Shown: piece after piece, positions 1 to 5,528 of the stretch
Position numbering within the stretch: position 1 is the first letter of the stretch
Layout: each line of letters begins with the position of its first letter
Source of the DNA: Bacillota bacterium
Lineage (GTDB): Bacteria; Bacillota; Clostridia; Oscillospirales; Acutalibacteraceae
Assembly (NCBI GenBank): GCA_023401495.1
Contig: JAEXDU010000088.1
Coordinates: 1-9,211 of the forward strand
Direction of reading: 5' to 3'
Length of the DNA stretch: 9,211 nucleotides
The notes under the pieces: model-generated
Seen by the model: only the letters and a program-made list of their open reading frames with translations
What the model was told of the DNA's origin: nothing
Database searches by the model: none
Translations under genes and position numbers: made by a program

Positions 1-744
1 CTTCGGCGCTTTCTTTCCGGGGATCAACACCGAGCCGATTACCAGATCAGCCTGCGCCAGCTCTTTTTCCACCGCGGAATCGGTGCTGTAAATGGTCTGA
101 ATGCGCGCGCCGAAAATGTCGTCCAGATACGCAAGGCGCGGCAGGCTGATGTCTGTGATCGTCACGTCGGCTCCCATGCCCACAGCGATTTTACAGGCAT
201 TGGCGCCAACCGTGCCCGCGCCGAGGATTACCACCTTCGCCTTAGGCGTCCCAGGTACTCCGGAAAGCAGCATACCGGACCCTCCCATGGGCTTTTCCAG
301 ATACTTCGCTCCCTCCTGAACGCTCAGCCGGCCCGCGATCTGGCTCATGGGCGCCAGCAGCGGAATGCTGCCGTCCCGCTCGATCAGGGTCTCGTATGCC
401 ACTCCCTTTACTCCGGCGCTCAGCAGCGCGTCCGTCAGGGGGCGGTCCGCCGCCAGATGCAGGTACGTATACAAAACCAGACTCTTGTGAAAACACTGGT
501 ACTCCGCCTCCAGAGGTTCTTTGACCTTGACCATCATATCAACGGTATCCCATACCTCTTTTGCAGTGTCAAGCACAATGGCTCCCGCGGAACAGTACTC
601 CTCGTTGGAAAAACCGGAGCCGATTCCGGCGTTCTTTTCCACATAAACCGGATGCCCCGCGCTGTGATACGCTTTCACATGGTCCGGAGTAAGCCCCACA
701 CGAAACTCATTGTTCTTGATTTCTTTCACGGTTCCAATTTTCAT
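1..744 (-). CDS. ald: Alanine dehydrogenase (N-terminal 248 residues; 3' end outside window)
   Basis: Catalyses NAD-dependent reversible oxidative deamination of L-alanine to pyruvate and ammonium in the cytoplasm. The N-terminus MKIGTVKEIKNNEFRVGLTP is typical of the AlaDH/PNT family. Residues matching those known to bind substrate or act in catalysis in characterised alanine dehydrogenases are at the expected positions: R15, K75 and H96. The NAD-binding glycine motif GAGTVG is at 175-180, followed by D198 at the end of the next strand. The family is about 370 residues, so roughly 120 C-terminal residues lie beyond base 1; the frame stays open to the edge. The start is the ATG at 744-742, with GGGAGG 10 nt upstream. 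An in-frame ATG six codons earlier overlaps that ribosome site and is less likely. The gene lies 36 bp downstream of the DUF3870 gene on the same strand, so co-transcription is likely. A transhydrogenase alpha subunit is less likely because of the close match to alanine dehydrogenases. Confidence 0.95.
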   Translation of the reverse strand, partial: MKIGTVKEIKNNEFRVGLTPDHVKAYHSAGHPVYVEKNAGIGSGFSNEEYCSAGAIVLDTAKEVWDTVDMMVKVKEPLEAEYQCFHKSLVLYTYLHLAADRPLTDALLSAGVKGVAYETLIERDGSIPLLAPMSQIAGRLSVQEGAKYLEKPMGGSGMLLSGVPGTPKAKVVILGAGTVGANACKIAVGMGADVTITDISLPRLAYLDDIFGARIQTIYSTDSAVEKELAQADLVIGSVLIPGKKAPK

Positions 745-780
745 AACAGCAATGCCTCCCATTTTAAGTTCTGCCTCAAC

Positions 781-1110
781 TTACTGCTGGGCAGACAAAA
801 TATCACGCAATCTTCCGTTTGCGTCGCGCAGAGCTGCCACCAGAGCCTTTTGCGAGGAACCAAAATACCGGCTTCTCACCCGATGGATCGCATCGTCCAA
901 CCCATCCAGAAGGTCGCACCCCACCAGCAGGCTTCGTACAAAATCCCTGCTGATATCGAGGATTGCATTACAAGATACATCAACAATCTGATGAGTATGC
1001 AGATCCACCACAAAAGGCAGGAAAAAAATTCCATACGAAATGCTGATCGGATTGTCGCTGGCTACCTTCGCGTGGCCCACCAGATACACTGTGTTTTCGG
1101 GATAATCCAT
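781..1110 (-). CDS. DUF3870 domain-containing protein
   Basis: A 109-residue soluble protein of unknown function. I recognise the family from two blocks: GHAKVASDNPIS (residues 12-23) near the N-terminus and RYFGSSQKALVAALRDA (81-97) near the C-terminus, with an acidic/hydrophobic stretch between. There is no signal peptide or membrane segment. Length is normal for this single-domain family. The start is ATG at 1110-1108, with AAAGGGG about 9 nt upstream. The gene sits directly before ald (36 bp gap) and downstream of the NhaC-like transporter, all on the minus strand, so it may take part in amino-acid or ion-coupled metabolism with them; that is inference from position only. No catalytic residues can be named. 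Confidence 0.8.
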   Translation of the reverse strand: MDYPENTVYLVGHAKVASDNPISISYGIFFLPFVVDLHTHQIVDVSCNAILDISRDFVRSLLVGCDLLDGLDDAIHRVRSRYFGSSQKALVAALRDANGRLRDILSAQQ

Positions 1111-1336
1111 ACCCTGAAACCCCTTTCTTATGGTTCTGGTTCTATTTTCAGCGATTTTTTGGCATATCTGCGGACGTGGTCATTCGTGAAAAGCGGTCTG
1201 TTCAGCAACCGCCTTTCAGGGACAAAATGAACTCTGTAAGCCCCTTGCTTTTTCATTTTGGCCGAAGGACCTCTTTGGCCAAGCGTTTCAACGGGATCCC
1301 ACTTTTTACCGCAATGCAGGTTTGCTGCCTTACTGA

Positions 1337-1365
1337 AAAATAAAACCGTTGTTATGTTATTCCAA
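1337..1365 (-). promoter_or_regulatory. Possible promoter for DUF3870-ald
   Basis: On the minus strand, TTGGAA (1365-1360) and TATTTT (1342-1337) are separated by 17 bp. Both boxes are weak matches to the sigma-A consensus. If used, the transcript would start near 1330 and carry a leader of about 220 nt containing the three hairpins. Read-through from the transporter is an alternative. Confidence 0.3.
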
Positions 1366-1418
1366 AAATGCCCGCAGCGTCAAAAGAACCTTGCCGCTTT
1401 GCGCAGCAGGGACTGCGG
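1364..1418 (-). terminator. Possible weak terminator after the NhaC-like transporter
   Basis: On the minus strand, CCGCAG (1418-1413) can pair with CTGCGG (1377-1372), and TTTTT follows at 1368-1364. The loop is long and contains competing smaller hairpins such as GCTGC-GCAAA-GCGGC. This is a weak call based on stem plus T run only. Confidence 0.25.
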
Positions 1419-1459
1419 AAGTACCTTTGGATTCTGCTTTTCCACGATCCATGGAACGG

Positions 1460-2788
1460 TCAGGTCAAAATCATTGGCCCGATCAAAGCCCAGATGACCA
1501 CGAATACAATGGCCGCACCACTGGAAATCCAGTTCGCCTCCAGCATTTCACGGGTGTTTTCGCTGTGGGCGATCCCCAACTGTCCCATCATATTGCTGGT
1601 GGGATAGATGCCACCCGTCAGGCGTGTCGCGGACAAAATCGCGATGGCAAACATGGTCATGGGCAATCCGCTGGAAGCCGCCGCCGCACCGAACATCTCC
1701 GAAATGATCTTGATTTCCGCAACAGCTGCCGCTTCGATTCCGAAGCCGCCCACCACAGAGGCGATCAGCATAACAGCCGTGGGGCTGGAGCCAGCTGCGC
1801 CGCCCAGCAGATTCGAGATCGCGTCAAAGCCGCCGCCCAGGGTGACCAGATTCAGCAGCACGTCGATGGTGACGAACACGACAAACATTTTCGCCTGTGA
1901 CGCAATTCCTTTCGACATGGACTCGACCACGTGGTCAATATCCATTCTGCCTACAATGCCGACCACCGCCGACAGAATGATCATGACGATCAGCGCGTAG
2001 CTGGTACCCTGCTTCGTCATGATTCCATAGGCGATCAGCAGGAGGAAGGAAAGCAAAAACACGATGGTAGTGGTGCGCTCTCTGGGGGTGATGATAATTT
2101 CATTTATGTTCTGCATATCGTCCAACCGATAGAATTCCTTGCCTTCGGTACGGCGCTGGGTACGCTTTACCGCGAACCACATGCCGCCCAGCCAGAATAT
2201 TGCAAAAGGAATCACGGCGCCTATCATCAGCTGGCCGTAAGAAAGCCCCGTCACCTCCATGGTAATCAGCGTAACACCGGTCAGCGGCCCGACCATCAGG
2301 CCGACCTCTCCCGATACCTTAAACAGCGCCGCCACCACGGTGGGCGTAACGCCCAGGGTCGCCATCAGCGGAATCAGAATCGGCGCGATGACCGCATTTC
2401 CGCCGCCAAGGGTTCCGAGCAGACCGCAGACCAAGATGGAACAGATCACCAGAGTGACTTTTGCTTTTGTCTGTGTATTGACTCCGATCCGCTTTACAAT
2501 CCAGTAAACCAGCGTATGTGTCACTCTTGCCTCTGTCATCAGAACGCCAAGGCCCGCGCCCGTCATAATGATAACGCCGATCAGCGCCGTACTGGAGCCC
2601 AGGCTCGCCGCAAAAGCGGAAGCAAGCATTTTCAAATCCTGACCCATCATCAGTGCGCCAATCGCGATACCTACGATAATGCCGGACGTATTGTCTTTTC
2701 CCCGGAACACCATGACGATGTAAACTGCCAGCGGGATTAATGCCAGCAGCGAAGGGGAGTGGATCAGTGACCAGCTTCCAAGTTCCAT
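1460..2788 (-). CDS. NhaC-like Na+/H+ antiporter family (ion transporter superfamily) membrane protein
   Basis: A 442-residue polytopic inner-membrane protein, probably a Na+- or H+-coupled antiporter or organic-anion carrier. Hydrophobic segments span most of the length, starting with SPSLLALIPLAVYIVMVF (residues 11-28). A conserved GLLGTLGGGNAVIAPILIP-type glycine-rich re-entrant block lies near residues 119-137, and a second, GFGIEAAAVAEIKIISEMFGAAA, lies in the C-terminal half. This two-half layout is typical of NhaC/DcuC-like members of the ion transporter superfamily. A charged cytoplasmic loop (KRTQRRTEGKEFYRLDD) separates the halves. Start ATG 2788-2786 has GAGGAGG about 7 nt upstream. 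The gene precedes DUF3870 and ald on the same strand after a 349-bp gap. The substrate cannot be read from the sequence; alanine, another amino acid, a dicarboxylate or Na+/H+ exchange are all possible. Confidence 0.8.
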   Translation of the reverse strand: MELGSWSLIHSPSLLALIPLAVYIVMVFRGKDNTSGIIVGIAIGALMMGQDLKMLASAFAASLGSSTALIGVIIMTGAGLGVLMTEARVTHTLVYWIVKRIGVNTQTKAKVTLVICSILVCGLLGTLGGGNAVIAPILIPLMATLGVTPTVVAALFKVSGEVGLMVGPLTGVTLITMEVTGLSYGQLMIGAVIPFAIFWLGGMWFAVKRTQRRTEGKEFYRLDDMQNINEIIITPRERTTTIVFLLSFLLLIAYGIMTKQGTSYALIVMIILSAVVGIVGRMDIDHVVESMSKGIASQAKMFVVFVTIDVLLNLVTLGGGFDAISNLLGGAAGSSPTAVMLIASVVGGFGIEAAAVAEIKIISEMFGAAAASSGLPMTMFAIAILSATRLTGGIYPTSNMMGQLGIAHSENTREMLEANWISSGAAIVFVVIWALIGPMILT

Positions 2789-2891
2789 AAAATAACCTCC
2801 TCAGATCAATTTCAGCCATTGTTTTCACGGCATGCGGCTCGTACCCCTGCCGAAAGACTGCGGCGGAGCTGCCTGCACCGCACCCTTTCTG

Positions 2892-2913
2892 ATCTTTGAA
2901 ACATCTTTGAAAC
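2892..2913. repeat. Tandem 11-bp direct repeat (ATCTTTGAAAC x2)
   Basis: Two perfect back-to-back copies of ATCTTTGAAAC on the plus strand (2892-2902 and 2903-2913), about 105 bp upstream of the transporter start. An 11-bp period places both copies on nearly the same face of the helix, as seen for binding sites of dimeric response regulators. No bound protein can be named. Confidence 0.6.
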
Positions 2914-2986
2914 TGCGTTTTTTCTGTGTTGTCACCCCCCGCCGTACGCTGGATTCAACCTTTACAGCCAGACTGCTTTATGCAGG

Positions 2987-3003
2987 ATTGCCTGACAGGC
3001 AAT
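2987..3003. promoter_or_regulatory. 17-bp perfect palindrome, possible operator
   Basis: ATTGCCTG-A-CAGGCAAT is a perfect inverted repeat with a single central base, about 200 bp upstream of the transporter start. It lies after the terminator in the minus-strand direction. It could be a repressor or activator site, or an RNA hairpin, although a 1-nt centre makes an 8-bp RNA stem impossible without opening inner pairs. DNA operator is the better reading. Confidence 0.4.
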
Positions 3004-3043
3004 TCATTCGCTTCTGGAAACAATACCCCGCGGATCACCTGAT

Positions 3044-3104
3044 AAAAACACAAAAAGGAACCCACTGTATTGCATCAAAAAATGCAAGACAACGGATTCC
3101 TTTT
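3044..3104 (-). terminator. Intrinsic terminator inside the transporter leader
   Basis: On the minus strand, AAAAGGAA (3104-3097) pairs with TTCCTTTT (3060-3053); one A/C mismatch follows, then two G-C pairs. An inner perfect stem TTGCAT/ATGCAA (3087-3082 with 3075-3070) closes a 6-nt loop. The minus-strand sequence then runs TTTTTGTGTTTTT (3056-3044). In the plus direction only TTTT belongs to the stem and no further T run follows, so it acts mainly on minus-strand transcription. It lies about 150 nt after the promoter at 3267-3296 and about 255 nt before the transporter start, as expected for attenuation or for the end of a short RNA. Confidence 0.7.
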
Positions 3105-3110
3105 ACTGAT

Positions 3111-3133
3111 AGAACCGGAGGACGTCCGGCCCC
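3111..3133 (-). other. GC-rich hairpin just before the leader terminator
   Basis: On the minus strand, GGGGCCGGA (3133-3125) pairs with TCCGGTTCT (3119-3111), giving 9 bp including three G-U pairs around a 5-nt loop CGTCC. It abuts the terminator stem by 6 nt. It may be a structural element of the leader RNA. Confidence 0.45.
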
Positions 3134-3173
3134 AATAAATAAAAATCGTGTATTGTTTTCAGAAAACGGCTTT

Positions 3174-3215
3174 TTATCTGCCAGTATCTTTGAAAAAAGG
3201 CTCCCGGCAAATCAT
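3174..3215 (-). CDS. Possible 13-residue leader peptide MICREPFFKDTGR
   Basis: An ATG at 3215-3213 is preceded on the minus strand by AGGA at 7 nt and followed by 13 codons and TAA at 3176-3174, all between the predicted transcription start and the terminator. Its CCT TTT codons (3200-3195) could pair with AAAAGG (3104-3099), the 5' arm of the terminator stem, so ribosome position could in principle influence termination. It is very short and could be chance; no translation evidence exists in the sequence beyond the ribosome site. Confidence 0.2.
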   Translation of the reverse strand: MICREPFFKDTGR

Positions 3216-3226
3216 CGGCGGTTCCT

Positions 3227-3262
3227 GCAGAAAATCCAGCAAAAGCAATTGCTGATTTCTGC
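3227..3262 (-). other. Stem-loop at the predicted 5' end of the leader RNA
   Basis: On the minus strand, GCAGAAA (3262-3256) pairs with TTTCTGC (3233-3227), and CAGCAA (3254-3249) with TTGCTG (3242-3237), separated by a 1x3 internal loop and capped by a 6-nt loop. That makes 13 base pairs. It begins almost exactly at the start predicted from the promoter at 3267-3296, so the transcript would open with this stem, as in many structured or stabilised 5' leaders. Confidence 0.5.
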
Positions 3263-3266
3263 AATC

Positions 3267-3296
3267 AGTATAAATGAATCCTGCACAATTTGTCAA
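3267..3296 (-). promoter_or_regulatory. Sigma-A promoter for the transporter leader (or a small RNA)
   Basis: On the minus strand, TTGACA (3296-3291) matches the -35 consensus perfectly. TATACT (3272-3267) matches the -10 box at 5 of 6 bases. The spacer is 18 bp. Transcription would start near 3260. The inverted repeat AATCCATT / AATGGATT (3295-3302 and 3314-3321) overlaps the upstream edge of the -35 box and could be an operator. Confidence 0.65.
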
Positions 3297-3403
3297 TCCA
3301 TTTTTTTGAAAAATAATGGATTTGTACGGAATGACTACAAAAGAATTCAAAAATTTTCATTCATACATCGTGTGGGGAACCTGTTTGCCGAAGAGAAGAA
3401 TAT

Positions 3404-3967
3404 TCAAAAACTGCCGTTCCCTTTTGCCTTGTTGATAAACCGAAAGCGTTCAAACAGCTTGAGCAGCGAGAACAAAAGCGCCGTATCGATCGGCAGCATA
3501 ATCAGATTTTTAATGATGCGGGCGCCCAGAAGTATGATAAACCCGTTGCCATACATCAGGGACAGCCACAATGTATTGAGTACCCAGTTCACCAGCACGG
3601 TATTCAGAATGCAGGCGGTCAGAACGCGTTTGGCGGTGATCGGCTTTCTATACAGCAATTGCCCAAACAGCGCACCGGTTACCATTGCGCTGATGGTAAA
3701 GCCGGGGAAAAACGGCCCTGTCGGGCGCATCACAAAACCCGCCACATCGCTGACAGCCCCGATGATTCCGCCCACTACCGGCCCGAACAGCATACCGCCG
3801 CCGGCAATCGGCAAAAACGCAAAGCTGATTTGAAGGGTTTCTGTAATCGCAAGCTTAAAGAATGCCAGAACCACGCTGATTGCCACCAACAAACCGGCAA
3901 CAGAAATGGTCGATACCTGCTTCATCTCATGTGCGGAGGACCTGATTTGTTCCATCCAGTTTTTCAA
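3404..3967 (-). CDS. folT: FolT-type ECF transporter S component (folate family)
   Basis: Substrate-binding membrane subunit of an energy-coupling-factor vitamin transporter, probably for folate; it would work with the shared EcfT and EcfA subunits encoded elsewhere. The 187-residue protein has about six hydrophobic segments: roughly 21-40, 46-66, 68-82, 90-106, 117-137 and 140-170. The family-typical block DVAGFVMRPTGPFFPGFTIS spans residues 74-93, with ARIIKN at 149-154 and LPIDTAL at 158-164. I chose the TTG at 3967-3965 because GAGAGGGG lies 8 nt upstream. The in-frame ATG at 3955 would be about 20 nt from that site, and the ATG at 4081 lies upstream of the predicted transcript start. The gene stands alone with its own promoter. 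The S component could instead take a related vitamin. Confidence 0.85.
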   Translation of the reverse strand: MKNWMEQIRSSAHEMKQVSTISVAGLLVAISVVLAFFKLAITETLQISFAFLPIAGGGMLFGPVVGGIIGAVSDVAGFVMRPTGPFFPGFTISAMVTGALFGQLLYRKPITAKRVLTACILNTVLVNWVLNTLWLSLMYGNGFIILLGARIIKNLIMLPIDTALLFSLLKLFERFRFINKAKGNGSF

Positions 3968-4052
3968 GAAAAATGCCCCTCTCGTTGCCGCGCAGCTTTT
4001 TTGGTAAACGCGCAGTCTTAATAGATTCAAAAATTGCCTTTTGGCACTCTCT

Positions 4053-4081
4053 ATTATAAAGAAAAATATCGTGTGCCGCAA
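4053..4081 (-). promoter_or_regulatory. folT promoter
   Basis: On the minus strand, TTGCGG (4081-4076) and a perfect TATAAT (4058-4053) are separated by 17 bp. The predicted start near 4046 gives a leader of about 80 nt before the TTG start at 3967. Confidence 0.65.
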
Positions 4082-4241
4082 ATAAAAGTATCACAATTGC
4101 GTCGATTTTTCGTCTACTCCCATCCAAAATCGGACCATTTATCGTCGCTTCCCATGATGCGAATCGCTTTTTTAAAAGTTTTATGTTTCCAAAACGCCAA
4201 AATCCGTCTATTCAAATTCTTTTAATGAACCAAAAAAAGTT

Positions 4242-4269
4242 TTGCAAATCATTTGTTTTATGCTATACT
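4242..4269 (+). promoter_or_regulatory. Promoter of the AbrB-family gene, with a palindrome in its spacer
   Basis: TTGCAA (4242-4247) and TATACT (4264-4269) are separated by 16 bp, with a TGC extended -10 at 4261-4263. The perfect inverted repeat CAAAT-C-ATTTG (4245-4255) overlaps the -35 box and the spacer, a typical repressor position. Transcription would start near 4276, about 85 nt before the GTG start. Confidence 0.6.
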
Positions 4270-4361
4270 AATGCGGCAATACGCGTCATTTGCAGCCTAT
4301 GGGACATTCTGTGTCACGTTGCCGGCAGCTCTGTGCGCGACTGAAGGGAGGAAATGCTTCC

Positions 4362-5414
4362 GTGTATCTGGTTCTTACGCATCTGGTAGGCGGTGCGGGC
4401 GGCTATTGGGGAAAGAAAAAGGGAATTCCGGCCGGCGCGATGATCGGCGCGCTGCTGGCTGTGGCACTGATGAACACTCTGGTAGGACATGCGGCTCATT
4501 ATCCGCCCAACCTGCGCGTGATCGTACAAATTCTGTCGGGCCTGATCATCGGCAGCCGGTTTACGCGTGAGGACGTAAAGGCGCTGCGCGTGATGGGCAA
4601 GCCGATTTTGATTCTTCTGACCATGATGTTCACCTTCACGATCCTGTTCTCTGTCCTGATGCAAAAAATATCCGGCCTTTCTTTTATGACCTCGCTGTTT
4701 GCCTGCTCGCCGGGCGGAATGTCGGACTTGTCACTGATTGCGGTCGACTTCGGCGCCAGCACCGACAAGGTGATGCTGCTGCAGCTGTTCCGGTTTGTCA
4801 TTGTGGTCATGTTCTTTCCCAACATCATCAAAAAGCTGTACCTGAGCACCTCTGCCCCCGCAATCTCTGTGGAGGACAGCGAAGCGGAACCCAAGAACGA
4901 AGATTCCTCCAAACAATTTTCGCCGGAGAAGCTGAAAAAATTTGCGGTGTCACTGTTCGTATCGTCAGCCGGCGCGCTGCTGCTGCGCTTTTTGGGTGTT
5001 CCGGCCGGCGCCATCATCGGCGCTATTCTGGCCACAGTCGTTTTGAGCGTGGTTTCTGATCTGCTTTCTTACCCGTCTTTTGTCAAGGTTCTGTCCCGTG
5101 TGCTGGCGGGGTGCTACATCGGCAGCCAGATCAGCCGGGCTACCTGGGCCGCTCTGGGTGAGCTGGTCATCCCAATGATCATCATGGCCGTAGAGGTTTT
5201 TGTCATGTCTTTTGTCACGGCATACCTGCTGAGCCGCTTCACCGGGATGAACAAAGCCACCGCGCTGTTTTGCTGCACTCCCGGCGGAATCGCCGAAATG
5301 GGCCTGATCGCCGAAGAGCTGGGCCTGGATACGCCGAAGATCGTTTTGATGCATTCCTGCCGGTTGATTTCGGTGATCTGCCTGATTCCCGTTTTGGCAA
5401 ATATTTTTACCTGA
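4362..5414 (+). CDS. AbrB-duplication family membrane protein (putative transporter)
   Basis: A 350-residue inner-membrane protein of the family often labelled 'AbrB' or 'ammonia monooxygenase' in databases; it is not related to the DNA-binding regulator AbrB. It has two homologous halves. GIPAGAMIGALLAVAL (21-36) repeats as GVPAGAIIGAILATVV (212-227), and SPGGMSDLSLIA (116-127) repeats as TPGGIAEMGLIA (306-317). A charged, Ser/Glu-rich linker at 166-192 separates them. Multiple hydrophobic segments fill each half. The function in this family is poorly known; transport of a small molecule is inferred. I chose GTG at 4362, with AAGGGAGG 10 nt upstream; the upstream in-frame ATG at 4290 has no ribosome site and would add a non-hydrophobic 24-residue extension. 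Monocistronic: own promoter and terminator, convergent with citG. Confidence 0.85.
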   Translation: MYLVLTHLVGGAGGYWGKKKGIPAGAMIGALLAVALMNTLVGHAAHYPPNLRVIVQILSGLIIGSRFTREDVKALRVMGKPILILLTMMFTFTILFSVLMQKISGLSFMTSLFACSPGGMSDLSLIAVDFGASTDKVMLLQLFRFVIVVMFFPNIIKKLYLSTSAPAISVEDSEAEPKNEDSSKQFSPEKLKKFAVSLFVSSAGALLLRFLGVPAGAIIGAILATVVLSVVSDLLSYPSFVKVLSRVLAGCYIGSQISRATWAALGELVIPMIIMAVEVFVMSFVTAYLLSRFTGMNKATALFCCTPGGIAEMGLIAEELGLDTPKIVLMHSCRLISVICLIPVLANIFT

Positions 5415-5430
5415 ACATGGAAAACATAGC

Positions 5431-5486
5431 AAGGGCGTCTTTCTCTCGCTCCAAATGGAGCAGAAGAAAGACGCCCTTTTTATTTG
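5431..5486 (+). terminator. Strong intrinsic terminator after the AbrB-family gene
   Basis: A 14-bp perfect stem AAGGGCGTCTTTCT (5431-5444) / AGAAAGACGCCCTT (5465-5478) encloses a second stem GCTCC/GGAGC (5448-5452 with 5457-5461) with loop AAAT. TTTTTATTT follows on the plus strand. On the minus strand no T run follows, so it may stop citG transcription less efficiently, but it is the only hairpin seen between the convergent genes. Confidence 0.9.
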
Positions 5487-5528
5487 TCCGGTTTCTGCGC
5501 ATCGCTGCTCAAAAACTATTTTCAAATA

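Larger units (their letters stand above)
1111..1459 (-). other. Non-coding gap with three consecutive hairpins between transporter and DUF3870-ald
   Basis: No convincing gene on either strand. Read on the minus strand there are three adjacent inverted repeats. Hairpin A pairs 1258-1267 with 1273-1282 (10 bp including one G-U, 5-nt loop). Hairpin B pairs 1223-1231 with 1252-1260 (9 bp, perfect). Hairpin C pairs 1193-1197 with 1208-1212 (5 bp, flanked by A and T runs that extend it with a bulge). A and B share bases 1258-1260, so they cannot both form fully. No long T tract follows A or B. Hairpin C is followed on the minus strand by only TTTT. I could not match this to a known riboswitch or T-box. 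It may be the structured 5' leader of DUF3870-ald. Confidence 0.45.
2789..3403 (-). other. 615-bp non-coding region: candidate long structured leader of the transporter gene
   Basis: This region has no credible gene; the long plus-strand frame crossing it runs antisense through folT and resembles no family known to me. It holds, in minus-strand order: a palindromic stretch (3295-3321), a promoter (3296-3267), a stem-loop at the predicted start (3262-3227), a possible 13-codon leader peptide (3215-3174), a small palindrome (3167-3155), a GC-rich hairpin (3133-3111), an intrinsic terminator (3104-3044), a 17-bp palindrome (3003-2987) and a tandem 11-bp repeat (2913-2892). I found no good sigma-A promoter between the terminator and the transporter start. 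The parts are annotated separately. Confidence 0.6.
3968..4361. other. Divergent regulatory gap between folT and the AbrB-family gene
   Basis: This 394-bp AT-rich gap holds no gene. It contains the two divergent promoters annotated separately, an approximately 80-nt folT leader and an approximately 85-nt leader for the plus-strand gene. In the folT leader, CTGCGCG (4015-4009) can pair with TGCGCGG (3993-3987), a 7-bp stem with two G-U pairs upstream of the ribosome site. I looked for the tetrahydrofolate riboswitch, which is known upstream of some folT genes, and did not recognise it. The stretch 4082-4241 shows nothing else I can name. Confidence 0.5.

Noticed and set aside
457..1230. 257-residue open frame on the plus strand
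   Set aside because: It is antisense to ald and DUF3870, both recognisable families, and its translation shows no family likeness.
1931..2740. 269-residue open frame on the plus strand
   Set aside because: It is antisense to the NhaC-like transporter; its His/Gln/Asp-rich composition is typical of the complement of a membrane-protein gene.
2942..2982. Possible sigma-54 promoter (TGGC...TTGA on the minus strand) for the transporter
   Set aside because: The spacing between the -24 and -12 elements is off by one and the -12 element lacks the GC, so it does not meet the consensus.
3026..3040. T-box-like string AGGTGATCCGCGGGG on the minus strand
   Set aside because: It lacks the UGGN bulge needed to bind the tRNA end, and it lies after the terminator rather than before it, so it is not a T-box antiterminator.
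3155..3167. 13-bp palindrome GTTTTC-A-GAAAAC
   Set aside because: It is perfect but AT-rich and lies mid-leader without relation to a promoter; kept only as a part of the leader description.
2832..3833. 333-residue open frame on the plus strand spanning the non-coding gap
   Set aside because: It runs antisense through folT. It lacks a ribosome site and has no recognisable domain. The promoter, hairpins and terminator on the other strand explain the region better.
4155..4176. GCGA-A-TCGC followed by TTTTTT as a terminator
   Set aside because: The stem is 4 bp with a 1-nt loop and cannot fold as a terminator; no gene ends there.
4362..5414. Reading this gene as the DNA-binding transition-state regulator AbrB
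   Set aside because: The protein is a duplicated multi-span membrane protein of 350 residues; the database name is shared only by historical error.
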